Shown here: piece by piece, positions 21,874-32,027 of the stretch | Numbering within the stretch: the first letter of the stretch is position 1 | Layout: every line of letters begins with the position of its first letter | Program-made: the position numbers and the translations under genes | From: Toxorhynchites rutilus septentrionalis | Taxonomy: Eukaryota; Arthropoda; Insecta; Diptera; Culicidae | Length of the DNA stretch: 64,000 bases | Reading direction: 5' to 3' | Assembly (NCBI RefSeq): GCF_029784135.1 | Contig: NC_073746.1 | Location: forward strand, 34,701,378-34,765,377 | Notes under the pieces: generated by a model | What the model was told of the DNA's origin: nothing | Database searches by the model: none | Seen by the model: the letters and a program-made list of their open reading frames with translations, nothing else

Positions 21874-23020
21874 AGCTGACCCGACAAACTATTACATCCA
21901 TGGGTCCAATCGCAGAATTGTTTATTGATTGATCTTATAACCTATCCTTTAAAATTATCTTTTACTATAACATTCCTAGTACTTCTACAAAAACTTGTCA
22001 TTATAATATCAGATTATTTTCAGACACAATTCTCGTTCAAGATTTTTCGACCACTTGCAAATAACATGTTTCTCCGTTACATGGAATAAATGTTTGATAC
22101 AGAAAATATGATAGAACAAAGACAGCCCTAAATCGAACAATTCCTTTGTCGAGTTTTGCTTTTATCAACACATTCGGTGATCCATTTTCATTTATATAGA
22201 TAGAAAACGATATAGGAGTGCGTTTTATCACATTAAAATCCATTTACACTTTCGAACAAAAATCAATTTCGTAACCGCAAACATCAAATGGACTAACAAC
22301 GCTTGTCAATATGTAATTGTAGAACATATTCGAATTGAATTTCCCGAATTTTACTATTTCCCTTCAGAATTTTCCGAAAATTTTCAATTGTCATGTTTGG
22401 TTGAAATATGTGTAATATTTTTATGGGACACCCTCTGTAATACCATCATAGAAACATTTCTCGTATCCAAAAACCCTCACATCCCAAATTTAGCTCCATT
22501 TGCTTTATTAGTTCCCGAGTTATGCAGAAGTTTGTGTTTCATTTGTATGGCAGCCCCTATGTCCTTAGAGATGGGGTAGGTGTGTCGAACTACCACAGAA
22601 ACATTTATTGCTCCCTAAAACCTGCAAACGCACATTTTAAAACTTTGGTTCAATTTGCTTGATTAGTTCTCGAGTGATGCAAATCACCCCCCCTCCCTCA
22701 GAAACCTCAACATGCACAATTTTGCTTCCGTTTGCTTGACTGATTCTCGAGAAATGCAGCCTCCCGCCCCCTTAGGGAGGAGTGTGAAACCATCATAGAA
22801 ACATTTATTGCTTTCTCAAACCTCCATATACCAAATTTGGTTCTTTTTGCTTGATTAGTTCTTGAGTGATGCAGAAATTTATGTTTCATTTGTATGGCAG
22901 CCTCCCCTTAGAGAGGGAGAGGAGTGTCGAATCACCATACAAACGTTCATCGATCCCTAAAACCTCTATATGCCAAATTTGATTCCATTTGCTTGATTAG
23001 TTTTCGAGGGGTTAGGAATA
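21874..23020 (+). mobile_element. Helitron-like repeat with internal tandem units
   Basis: Starts ACTAGCTGACCCGACAAAC. The first 350 bp match 7540-7830. From about 22400 it becomes a degenerate tandem array (separate entry). It is in the opposite orientation to the copy at 34141-34676. No Rep/helicase coding sequence is present, so it is non-autonomous. Confidence 0.65.
22400..23015 (+). repeat. Degenerate tandem array, about 150-bp unit, four to five copies
   Basis: Repeated words in order are CATCATAGAAACATTTATTG, CTAAAACCTCCATATGCCAA, TTTGGTTCCATTTGCTTGAT, TAGTTCTCGAGTGATGCAG and TTTCATTTGTATGGCAGCC. Their starts are near 22445, 22600, 22790 and 22935. The same unit occurs in reverse at 34290-34640. 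Confidence 0.8.
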
Positions 23021-24426
23021 ATGTCCACGTGGACACGGGTAATAAGTATAGTATAAATGAAGTCTGAAATTTATTCACTACTTTCAAAGATTTTTTAAAA
23101 CTGTCCACCTTTTGTACTTCGTATTTTTTTAATAAAATAATTGAGCTGCCTGAGAGTGTTGCCCTGTCCATCCCATCCATCTTTTTCTCATATTGTTGAA
23201 TTTCTTTCACTGTAATGTATACTTTGAGACTAACTCACATAAAAATCACTCGGGATCTCGGGATTAAATGAGTTAGATACGTAAGAGTACGCATTACCCA
23301 TTTCTCTTCATTTCTGATATATCTTTCCTTGTGATACCCGCAATTCTATATTGCACAGCTGTAGTATCAATCTCTTTCGATACTTTGTCCCGAAGTTTTA
23401 TCATTTGTGCAGTGTTCTTAGCTTTCCATTCCTCTGTATCCTCCGCTTCAAGATTACCTAATATTTTTCTATTGGGCGAAGTTGAGGACAATTGGGTGGA
23501 TCTAGGTTCTTGTCAATTAAATTCAAACCAAAACAACTAAAAAGTCCATCAAACAAACACGACCTTCGCAAATATCTTGACTTTCGCTCCACCAAATACT
23601 TTGCCAAATCACGAACATACGAGCAAATTTATCTATGAATGTGCATTTAAATCTGCCAGGGACACCATCTAGGTAAGATTTTTTGGCCAGGAAACTGTCC
23701 GAAATCCATCTGTTGATGGGGAACGCACTTTCTCAGCAGCTTTTTCTTCCTTATTCGGGGTGTGGTTTAATCCGGGCGAACGACGTTGTGGGAGAGCCTT
23801 GAATTACGCTGGATAAAACACAGTGACAATCAAACGATGATCGTGCCTAGCTTCGAGAAGGGCTTCTTTTCGGAGAGATTACACAAAGCGCCTGATCGGT
23901 GCAAATTCTCTATTCCAACTGTCTTTTATTTCTTACTTCAAATGACAGATAATATCCAGATGCGTTTAGTAGTTAACAAAGGTAAGTTCAAAGATTACAA
24001 TTCAGGTTTGATGTAAGGTAAGTATAATTGCAAGGTAAGGTAAGTACAAAATCGTGTGAATAGTATATTAATTAATTTCTTTTTCTCATTTCAGGTAACA
24101 CCATCTTTAAGTAAGTTTTCAAGTCAAATAAGTCGTCAATTAGCAAGTATTCTTCGTTGTACTTCATGAACGTTTGGTCATATCTGAATAGCGACGGTTT
24201 ACCAAGACGGGTCAAAAAAGCATATAATGTCACGCCAGAGAAAGACAAAATTTTCTGAAGGGACTTCTTTCATAAAAGAATCCTGGTTTATTGTTGCAGG
24301 AGTTACGATGTTAGCTAAGGAGGTTCATTTTTCAGTATGCAGCTTTTTCTGGAATTTGACCATTTTTTATTTTGTGTTTTCCTGGGCACTTCCGACGTGC
24401 CCCGACGTTACCCTTTTGAGGTAATA
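23021..24426. other. No gene recognised; weak minus-strand open frames
   Basis: Two minus-strand open frames (23294-23491 and 22947-23210) have a charged, helical look (EDTEEWKAKNTAQMIKLRDK; KEIQQYEKKMDGMDRATL). They could be exons of a small protein or a DNA-binding (MADF/Myb-like) relic, but I recognise no family. 24000-24110 has several GTAAG words and a TTTTCTCATTTCAG acceptor-like site. Confidence 0.3.
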
Positions 24427-24428
24427 TA

Positions 24429-25454
24429 TTAGGTGTACCGGTAAGTTTCTTCGGTTTTACATCAGATGGCATAACTTGATTATTATTCCAGTGAATCCAA
24501 TTTCCAGACATTCTTTGGAAAGCTACTGTCATTGCGCGTCTTTTTCAGTGTATGACAAAAAGTTGAAACGTATACAACATAGTTTTTTGCCACTTCGAAT
24601 ATTTCGAATTTCGTACCAACGAGAGTGTTTTTGCGGGAAGTGTTACTTCATTAATTCAGTATGAAGGAAAATTTTGGTGGAAGTTTATGGAGACTATGCT
24701 CCAACTGAGCGATCGTGTCAGACGTGGTTTTCACGGTTTGAAAGTGGTAATTTTGACTTGGAAGACGATGAACGTTCCGGACCGCCAAAAAAGATTGAAG
24801 ATGAAGAATTGGAGGCTTTACTCGATCGAGATCCGTCACAAACGCGACAAGAACTTGCAGATACACTTGGAGTAACTTAACAAACCATATCCGATCATTT
24901 AAAATCAATGGGAATGATCCGAAAGATGGGACATTGGGTGCCGTATGAATTGAAGCCACAAGACGCCGTTTTTTCACGTGCGAACAACTGCTCCATAAAA
25001 GAAAGGGTTTTTTGCATCGAATCGTTTCTGGTGATGAAAAGTGGGTTCATTACGACAATCCTAAACGTCGGGCATCGTATGAATACCCCGGTCATGCATC
25101 AACTTCGACGGCCGCGCGGAATATTCACGGCCATAAGGTTATGCTGTCTATTTGGTGGCCGAATGAAACCATTACCAATTGATGCATTTCAGCCGTGCAC
25201 TGAGAGATTCTTAGAAGAAAAAAAATTTTCATGTGAGAAAGGTGTTTTCTGACTTTAATGGGATGAATCAAATATTAAATTCTTTTTTTTTTTATTTTCA
25301 ATAAACGAACAAAATTTTTTTGACTCGATTATATACAGATTATATACAGAAATCGGAGACTATATAATCGAGTCCGCGCTATATTTGTAACTATTTTTGC
25401 AAAATAAAACATTAATTTTTGAAAAAAAACCAAGAAACTTATCGGTACTCCTAT
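24429..25454 (+). mobile_element. mariner element with both TIRs, internally deleted
   Basis: TA (24427-24428) then TTAGGTGTACCGGTAAGTTT at the left end. The right end is the inverted AAACTTATCGGTACTCCTAT (ending 25454) followed by TA (25455-25456). The TIR GTACCGRTAAGTTTCTT is typical of irritans-type mariners. At 1026 bp it is shorter than an autonomous mariner of about 1.3 kb because the C-terminal third of the transposase is missing. Confidence 0.88.
24660..25235 (+). pseudogene. mariner transposase, truncated and frameshifted
   Basis: The N-terminal DNA-binding region reads VEVYGDYAPTERSCQTWFSRF, then DDERSGPPKKIEDEELEALLD and QELADTLGVT. A stop falls at 24879. In other frames come MGHWVPYELKPQD and the first catalytic Asp block, VSGDEKWVHYDNPKR (25027-25071), then NIHGHKVMLSIWWPNET. 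The HxDNARPH and third-Asp blocks are absent. It was inactivated by an internal deletion plus point changes, so the element could only move in trans. Confidence 0.85.
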
Positions 25455-25734
25455 TAGTTTTTAAGTTATAATTTTTGTAAAAAAAAGTAGTCTAATTCTT
25501 TTTTGAAGATTTCAAGTATGCAAAGTTGCTTAAGGCAGTATTCTAGTCTAGAAATTCGAAAAAATAAAGAAAAAAAAGACGGGTGGGTAATGTCGGGGAC
25601 ATAACCGGAGTGACGTAGGACTATACAAAGGGGACAGCTTTTGCAAAATATATATTTCGAATATATTTCTTTATTTTCTTCTCCTACGTGAATACCTACC
25701 TATCTACCTGAAAAATGGATTAGTTTACTGTTTA

Positions 25735-25770
25735 CTCTTTATGAACATGTTGGGGGTTCTGAAAAGAACC
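25735..25770 (-). terminator. Histone 3' stem-loop 1 plus downstream element
   Basis: The minus strand of 25770-25755 is GGTTCTTTTCAGAACC, a perfect match to GGYYCTTTTCAGRRCC. AAAGAG follows 14 bases later (25740-25735). The spacing is the same as in copies B and C. No histone coding sequence immediately precedes it (25771-26230). Confidence 0.85.
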
Positions 25771-26290
25771 TTTGGTGTTGTGTTTTTGCGTTTTTTTTAC
25801 AAACTTGATTCTTGTTTTTTTCTGAAGGCTTTGTACTTATTAAATGTTTAACGCCGGGTATCTTTCGATGTATGCACATATCGTACAATCAAAATGATGG
25901 CTGTGATAGGGAATGCATAGGTGGTCATCAGCTTATTCACTATCATATATTCACTATTGAGCACATTACCGTACCTCAAACTGTGGTTTCGGAGACGAAT
26001 GAATTGTAAGATTTGTAGTCTCCGCAAACAAAGTAAATAAAAATGAAAAAGAACTGTGGTTTTGGAGACGAACTCTACGATCTGTCGAGAAATAAACGAG
26101 CTAGAAGCGTTCTGAAAAACCAACTGTGAAAACTGAATGATCAATTTAAAAGACCCCAACGACCAATAAGTTCAAGAACAAGCATAAACAAAATAAATCA
26201 GTTTATATTATATGTCATATTATGTCACTTTAGAATGCATTGGTATTGTGAATAACTTTTAATAACTCTTCTTTGAATGGTGCTTTTAAT

Positions 26291-26306
26291 GGCCCTGAAA
26301 AGCGCC
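26291..26306 (-). terminator. Histone 3' stem-loop 2 (one stem mismatch)
   Basis: The minus strand is GGCGCTTTTCAGGGCC; the loop is canonical and one base pair of the stem is lost. It lies 3' of the H2A pseudogene at 26452-26558 in the same orientation, as in a real histone gene. Confidence 0.75.
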
Positions 26307-26451
26307 GTGTTTTACGGTGGCTGGTTTTGCCACCAAAGCACTCTGTATAAACAAACTTTATTCTTTTTCTACCTGCTGCCGTTTTGCGATTGCGTTTGCC
26401 ACTCGCTGAAACTAGTTGTTGCCTCCGAACCGAATGTGCTCTGTTCTGTAG

Positions 26452-26558
26452 GCGGGTTTTCTTATTGTCGTGAGCAGCTTTGCAAGTCAACTCGAGCACT
26501 CCGGCGGCCGAAATTCTATAACCGCTATTAGGTATACTGGTGCTCCGGCACCAATCCG
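26452..26558 (-). pseudogene. Histone H2A pseudogene fragment 1
   Basis: The minus strand reads [16 protein letters not shown], then after a frame shift SAAGVLELTCKAAHDNKKTR. This matches the central H2A region ([34 protein letters not shown] in the family), the second and third helices of the histone fold. The N-terminus and everything after DNKKTR are missing. Sequence 3' of it (GKRNRKTAAGRKR, GGKTSHRKTRRFSGP when read through) is not H2A coding, but leads to stem-loop 2. The upstream region (26560-26640) resembles the region upstream of H2A fragment 2. It is a dead, deletion-bearing copy. Confidence 0.82.
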
Positions 26559-26809
26559 TTGATGCGATGTGAAACGATCCCATACAACCACACTGATTTA
26601 CGGTTTGAAAGAGAATGATTTATTTTTCAGCGGATCCGCGCGTTTTGTACTTTAGCGGTACACGTTCACAAGATAGAGACAAATCGGCAGACTCAGCCAA
26701 AGGGGCGAGTCCAACGAGACGAACGAATGAGCGTTAAAAGGCAGCGATGGCAAAAAAATACATTCATTACGATTTGTTCGCTCGTTGGATTCACATGCAG
26801 GCTAAAAAG

Positions 26810-26849
26810 GGTCCTTTTCAGGATCACAAAATTATCTTCAATCAAAAGA
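26810..26849 (+). terminator. Histone 3' stem-loop 3 on the plus strand
   Basis: GGTCCTTTTCAGGATC (26810-26825) has a canonical TTTC loop and a six-pair stem with one G.U pair. CAAAAGAG follows at about 26842-26849. It is on the opposite strand to the H2A copies, as expected if the ancestor was a divergent histone gene pair. I found no histone coding sequence just upstream. Confidence 0.7.
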
Positions 26850-27426
26850 GTTTATTGTTTTGTTATCACTCGATATCCCCATCTTGTTCGGCTAAACCTT
26901 CCTGTTTAGCAATTTGTTGCCACTCGCCACAGCTTTCACAGTTAGAAAATTTCTTGCCATCCAGCTTTGTGACATGTTGTACAGTAAATTACATTCAATG
27001 CGACGTGCTGAAGCACCACTAAGTGTCGCATTAGAGGCGATTTTAACTTGTAATTGAACATTTGCGATGACAGTGGTACAGTGTCGACTGGGGTCATAAT
27101 TTGGGTCAATGTGGGGTCATAATTTGGATCTCTAGGTTTACAAAAATGTCCAACTAAATATGTCGCATTACATCTCCGTCCAATTAGCTAAATGTCGAAC
27201 TAATTGTAAATTACTGTACTTTCAATCAGTACAGAATTTGTGAAAATTGAATAATCAGGAAAGTCCCCAACTATCAATAAGCTCAGAACAACTGCCAAAT
27301 TCACATACTCATCAGATCCTGGCAAACAAATTATGAAAAAATCAATTTGTGTTTTATTATTATTTTGGATATTATTTTAGAAAGCATTGAACTGTATTTC
27401 GTAAACTCTTTTTTGAAAGGTTTAAT

Positions 27427-27442
27427 GGCCCTGATAAGCGGC
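27427..27442 (-). terminator. Histone 3' stem-loop 4, degenerate
   Basis: The minus strand is GCCGCTTATCAGGGCC, in the same position relative to H2A fragment 2 as stem-loop 2 is to fragment 1. Stem and loop have point changes, so it is probably non-functional. Confidence 0.6.
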
Positions 27443-27800
27443 GTGTTTTATGGAATGGTTCCAATTCAGAAAACTTAGTACTCGTGGTTTTGAAAAAAAC
27501 CATTTCGAACGCCCTCGATGCCGTCTTGTTCTGGATTTGCCACCAAAGCAGATTGTATAAATAACACACTTTTTCTTCTGCTACCTGCTGCCGTTTTGCG
27601 ATTGCGTTTGCCACTCGCCACTCGCTGCAACTGCCTGTTGTCTTGATGTCCACCGAACCGAATGCGTTCTGTTCCGAATGCGGGTTTTCTTATCGTCGTG
27701 AGCAATTTTGCCAGCTAACTCGATCACTTCGGCGGCCGAAACTATATAACGCCGGCTAGGTGGACTGGTGCACTGGTACTAACGCGCTCGGCCTAGCTAT

Positions 27801-28876
27801 TAGAGATGGGCAAACCGTTCACGAACGGTACGAAAGAACTAGTTCGCCGAAAAGAGTGAACGAACGGTCGTTCTTTTTCAAAGAACGGTAGTTCTCCCCA
27901 CAAACTGATTGCGAGTGAACGAACTGAATCCGAAAGAACGGTTTGCGAGTGAACTGTTTGTGAACGAACTGGTTCAAAACGAACTGTTTGCGAGTGAACT
28001 GTACGGGAAAGAACTGATTGAGAGTGAACTGTTTGGGAACGAACTGTTGGCGGGTGAACTGTTTGCGAACGAACTAGTGCAGCTGAACTGATCTGCGCTG
28101 GACGGAATGGATAAATATAACGAGAACGCTTGTAAGGAAAATAAAACGATATTGTCATTTATGAGTAAAACGCATCTAACGCAGGGTTTATTTTGTTAAT
28201 GTATACTCAATTTTGGGTTAAAAATTAAATAGATTTCCGTAGTTTTAAAAGCGAAACTATATATTTTCAATTTCATATATTCTTTCAATTCCGCGTAACA
28301 TTCATATATTTCCTGATTATCAGAAAAAAATCTTGGCGATGCTGGGGCGATTGATGGATTAGGTAAACATAAAATCTTATAGTGAAGGCAAAGTTTTTTT
28401 GTTGCTTTCAATTAATTATTTGGCCTATTGCGTGTACGTGTTATCGTGATTGTTTGTATGATTGATTATTAGTGAAAATCACTGCTGATTTTTTCCCCTG
28501 AATGAACATTATGAAATATGATCTTACATGGAACCTGTGTGTTGTCCAAAAAGAGAATATGAAAAATTGCACATATTTTGTGCGCATCAGATTATTACAT
28601 AAACTTTTGTCGACCGATAAAAATATTTTCACATACAGTTTGCGACTTTTAAAGAAGAAGCAGCTTATCTTCCCCCACTAAATTCCAAAAATATAATCCA
28701 ATCCAACGATATCAATTGATAGCTGCCTATTGATGTTGGGTGCCGGCTAACATTCTATGTTGTTCTTAATACCGCCGAACGAAAGAGCGAAAGAACGGTT
28801 CAAAAGAACTGATTCACTTAGATGAACGGTTAATGAGTGAACCGTTCATCAAAATTAACTGTTTTGTCCATCTCTA
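27801..28876. mobile_element. hAT-type MITE with 8-bp target duplication
   Basis: The terminal inverted repeats are TAGAGATGGGCAAA (27801) and TTTTGTCCATCTCTA (ending 28876). The flanking 8-mers are CTAGCTAT (27793-27800) and CTAGCTAC (28877-28884), with one mismatch. TAGRGATGGGCAA-type ends and 8-bp duplications are characteristic of hAT elements. It has no transposase. Both ends carry clusters of GAACGGTT/GAACTG words. Confidence 0.88.
27840..28095. repeat. Subterminal short repeats of the hAT MITE
   Basis: More than ten copies of GAACTG/GAACGG-centred words, spaced about 16-20 bp apart, such as GCGAGTGAACTGTTTG, GGGAACGAACTG and GTGAACGAACTG. A smaller cluster lies near the other end (28780-28850). 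Subterminal repeats in hAT elements are often transposase-binding sites; that role is inferred here. Confidence 0.8.
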
Positions 28877-29484
28877 CTAGCTACCCTTGCGGGGAGCTCC
28901 AGACCAACAGTTCGAGTGGGATTTTGCCTTTCCCTTCACTTTTCCTCCTTTGCTATGTCCAGACATGGCTGCTCGGGTTGGTTTGTTGATGTGTTGTGAT
29001 GCGAACCGATGTGGTGTACGGTTCGAATGAGAATGATCGTTACGGCAGCGGAGCGGGGATTTTTAAGCTGACTGACTGGCTCGAGAATTACGCATGTGTG
29101 AGACTGCGACCAATGTTTCGTTCATTTTTTTTCTTTTTCCTTTCCAATCGTGCTTCATTCTATTTCGCTGCTGCTCTGATTGCCCGTTTTGGTCGGTACG
29201 ATTTGAGGAGCACAAAATGGACCAATCAAAAATGGGCACATAGTGCATTTGGACAATGCTTGATATTTCACAATTATTCAATTATTTATCTCAAGAAAAA
29301 TGAAATGGTATTCGTTATGATAGATGCGTAGATATATTTCCTATCAATTGGTGCAAAAACCTTTGCGATCTATTGAGAAATGCTCGAGTTATAAGCGTTC
29401 CAAATCTTGCATTTTTTCCTACTTGTTCAGTGCCTAGATTTCCATTTCACCCCCTATATCTTCCGGTTAGACGTAGTCCTACGT

Positions 29485-31569
29485 CAAAAAATCCTCCTTA
29501 TTTCTGTCGTTTAGGCATTCATGAATATAATCTAGAAAGGACCTATCGAAATTCCTATTATTTACCGAGTTAGAGCCATTTTAGTGAAGCGGTATCGAAC
29601 CTGGTACGGCCATAAGAATGAACTTCAAACGCGTTCTTCTCAAAACTAGTTTTTTTCAAACTGGCGTACACGATATCTCAAGTACTACTAAACCGATTCA
29701 TGTCGAATTTATATGGATACAATCTACAAGCATCTCTCTATCGCATAAACCTCTAAAATTGATATTTTTTTAAATTTACTATTTTAAGAAAATCGGGAAA
29801 CGTAAGAAAAGTCGTTTTAAATCGAATTTTGTTCTTCAAACGGCCGCCATTTTGTCAAAAAAGATGTTTTTGACTTGTCCGAGGTTCATGCGATAGCGGC
29901 ATCTTTACTAATTCAGAATCTGTTTTGTTTTTTTTTGTTTTTCAGATAACCCGAAGGGCTGGAATCGTGTACGCCATGGCCCAAACTTCCTCACTTCATC
30001 GGCTTGTAACTGCTCTATATTCAAATTATTTTTTCTCCGTTAATTTTTTGTTTTGTTGCTAAAAGACAGATGAACAAATAATTATATAATGGAAATTTAA
30101 AATATTATTTGTTTTATTTTTTCGGAGCTTGAGAAAACGTCCGAAATTCGTGCTTTTAAACTAGAATACCCCCATAAATGACCAATGTCTTTATCATGAC
30201 AATATTTTACTGCAGTCTAAGATTTTTCTGACAATGGCCAGTCGAGTTGGTATAAAATTCGTCATTTGTAACAATTTTTTAGTAACTTTCGACAAAGGAG
30301 GTAGATTCACTTTTATTGCCTATGGAATTGTAGATGACTGTGCAGTTTGTAATCAAGAGCATTACTTTCGGTATAACTTTCTTTCCACATTATCGACGAT
30401 ATCCGCTATTACACATTTGAAGGGCCTTTTTGTGGAGTATCCTCCGAAGAGCATAATAAAACACATAATTTTGAAGAAATTTATTCCGGTGGGATATCCG
30501 AAAGTGTGGTTTATACTAGAAAAAAAAACCACCATACTGAATCACATCAACATAAATTTATCCACCAGTGAGGTTTCTCGCAAACGAGAAAATCCGTGAG
30601 CACATCATTTCCGTTTTCTGCCGGATTGCGAAAGTTCTATTTTTATGTTAATAGCAGACCTATCTCTGTATTCCAACATGAAAAATCCGGCGACATTTTC
30701 AGCTCACACGCACAAAAATATGGTAATAGTAAACAATATATCTATATTTATTTCGATGAGTTTCCCATGCCACCGCTTGTCTGTTACTCGATTCCGGTTC
30801 ACAGCCAGTGGCAAAATCCTAGATTTATGGCTTAGCAGAAACAGCAAACGCTGTGTGATGAGCCGATGTGTGGATTTGAGAGCCAAGCTGCCCCGCAAAA
30901 ATTGCGGAAGCAAAAAAAAACATCAGCACAATAATGTTCCCGCCTGGGAAACGCGTAAAAAAGCAAGAGATTCACAACGAAAGCATGGTCGGGTAAACCT
31001 TTCGAACGGGCATATCATATACGATATATATTAGGTCTACTTAAGCCATTTATTCGACAGCCGCCCATTTTTTCTTTCTTTCCTTTTACACTGATGGGCT
31101 GTATTCTTCTGCTTTCTGTCATTTACTACTCTCTCGAGGGACTACAACGATGATGAGCATTTTTCGCCCGCTTCCGTAATGGAGTTAATGGGATGATGGA
31201 TGAATGGAGAGATTAACACGTCCTCCCGAGGGATGGCATTTTTTATGGCCACAGGCTATGGAAACGTTTTGGCGCGTTTTGAATGTGGATAATAATTCAA
31301 ATTCCAGAATCAGTGGTGAGAACACTGCTGTTCCGCTAGCTGCTGGGCTGGTCTGGAATCTGGCATCGAAGTTTCTCTGGATATATAGCACGGTACATGG
31401 CTACAAATGAATTGTTTCACGACCTTAAAATTATGAAATGTGTTCATGTTCTGTGTGCAATTTCAGCCAGAGATAAGCTGTTTACCAAAATGTTCACAAA
31501 AATATTAACACAATTGAATGAAACAACATCGTTTCGTTCATGGTTCATACGGCATATAACACATAATAC
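29485..31569. other. AT-rich sequence, no gene recognised
   Basis: 29485-29900 contains low-complexity words seen in other foldback repeats (AAACCGATTCATGTCG). The plus-strand open frame 30234-30599 (about 120 codons, MASRVGIKFVICNNFLV...) is the longest, but has no recognisable motif, relatives in the window or codon signature I can vouch for. Confidence 0.35.
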
Positions 31570-31571
31570 TA

Positions 31572-32025
31572 CAGGGAAATTTCGATATAACGTACCCTCG
31601 TTATAACGTACCCTCGATATAACGTCACTCGATATAACGTACATTTTACCTCGATATAACGTACACCTTTGCAAAGTGTAAAGGAAATTTTTTTTCAATA
31701 TTTTTTTTCTGATAGAACAATGATTTATCTGTATTGTGATGCTAAAACAAGTTTTGTACCTTCAATCAATCTCGAAATACAGCTGGTTTGGTGATTCCAG
31801 ATTCTAAATGAAACAAGCTTTAATCAACAGTACGAAGGGAAACATCATGAGAAAGGCTGGCTTCGTCTTCTGATTGAAGTTATTAATTAACTTGACTAAA
31901 ACAGCAACTCAATAATGTATTATAGACTACGTTTGTGAGTACTTTATTATGCTTCGATATAACGTACAATTCGATACAACGTACAATTTTGAAAGTGAAA
32001 TGTACGTTATATCGAAGTTTACCTG
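31572..32025. mobile_element. pogo/Tigger-type MITE rich in CGATATAACGTAC words
   Basis: 454 bp flanked by TA (31570-31571 and 32026-32027). The TIRs are CAGGGAAATTTCGATATAACG and, inverted, CAGGTAAACTTCGATATAACG. CAG ends and a TA duplication fit the pogo branch of Tc1/mariner. The first 90 bp carry four to five copies of (C)GATATAACGTAC and the last 70 bp three more, inverted. It has no coding sequence. Confidence 0.82.
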
Positions 32026-32027
32026 TA

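Larger units (their letters stand above)
27680..28966 (-). pseudogene. Histone H2A pseudogene 2, split by an hAT MITE
   Basis: Starts at ATG 28966 (minus) with MSGHSKGGKVKGKAKSHSN, the H2A N-terminal tail with its hallmark SG.GKGGK-KGKAKS. After a deletion of the LQFPVGRIHRLL region it continues as RKGS up to 28877. There it is interrupted by the MITE at 27801-28876. Beyond it, from 27800, the same frame continues AERVSTSAPVHLAGVI, then after a frameshift SAAEVIELAGKIAHDDKKTR (to 27680). It has stops, a deletion and no C-terminal tail. That the H2A frame resumes across the MITE shows the MITE arrived after the histone piece was in place. Confidence 0.88.
25578..29484 (-). mobile_element. Composite histone-cluster element, copy D (3.9 kb)
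   Basis: The left end GACGGGTGGGTAATGTCGGG follows an A tract (25571-25577). The right end GACGTAGTCCTACGTC (29470-29484) is followed by AAAAAA. A subterminal AGTGACGTAGGAC (25609) mirrors GTTGACGTAGGAT in copies A-C. Its last 250 bp are collinear with the right ends of copies A-C and E. Inside are four histone-type stem-loops, two H2A pseudogenes in the minus orientation, H2A upstream regions, CCAAT words (29109, 29220) and a later hAT MITE. Two internal segments (about 26110-26560 and 27225-27790) are diverged direct duplications. No transposase is recognisable. I read it as a mobile element built on, or having captured, a histone gene cluster. Confidence 0.7.

Noticed and set aside
22400..23015. 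Regular 150-bp repeats as a CRISPR-like array
   Set aside because: The units are diverged, contiguous and without unique spacers, in a eukaryotic transposon-rich context; an internal tandem repeat of a dispersed element explains them.
30234..30599. 121-codon plus-strand frame as a host gene
   Set aside because: No recognisable motif, relative in the window or splice context; left as unrecognised.
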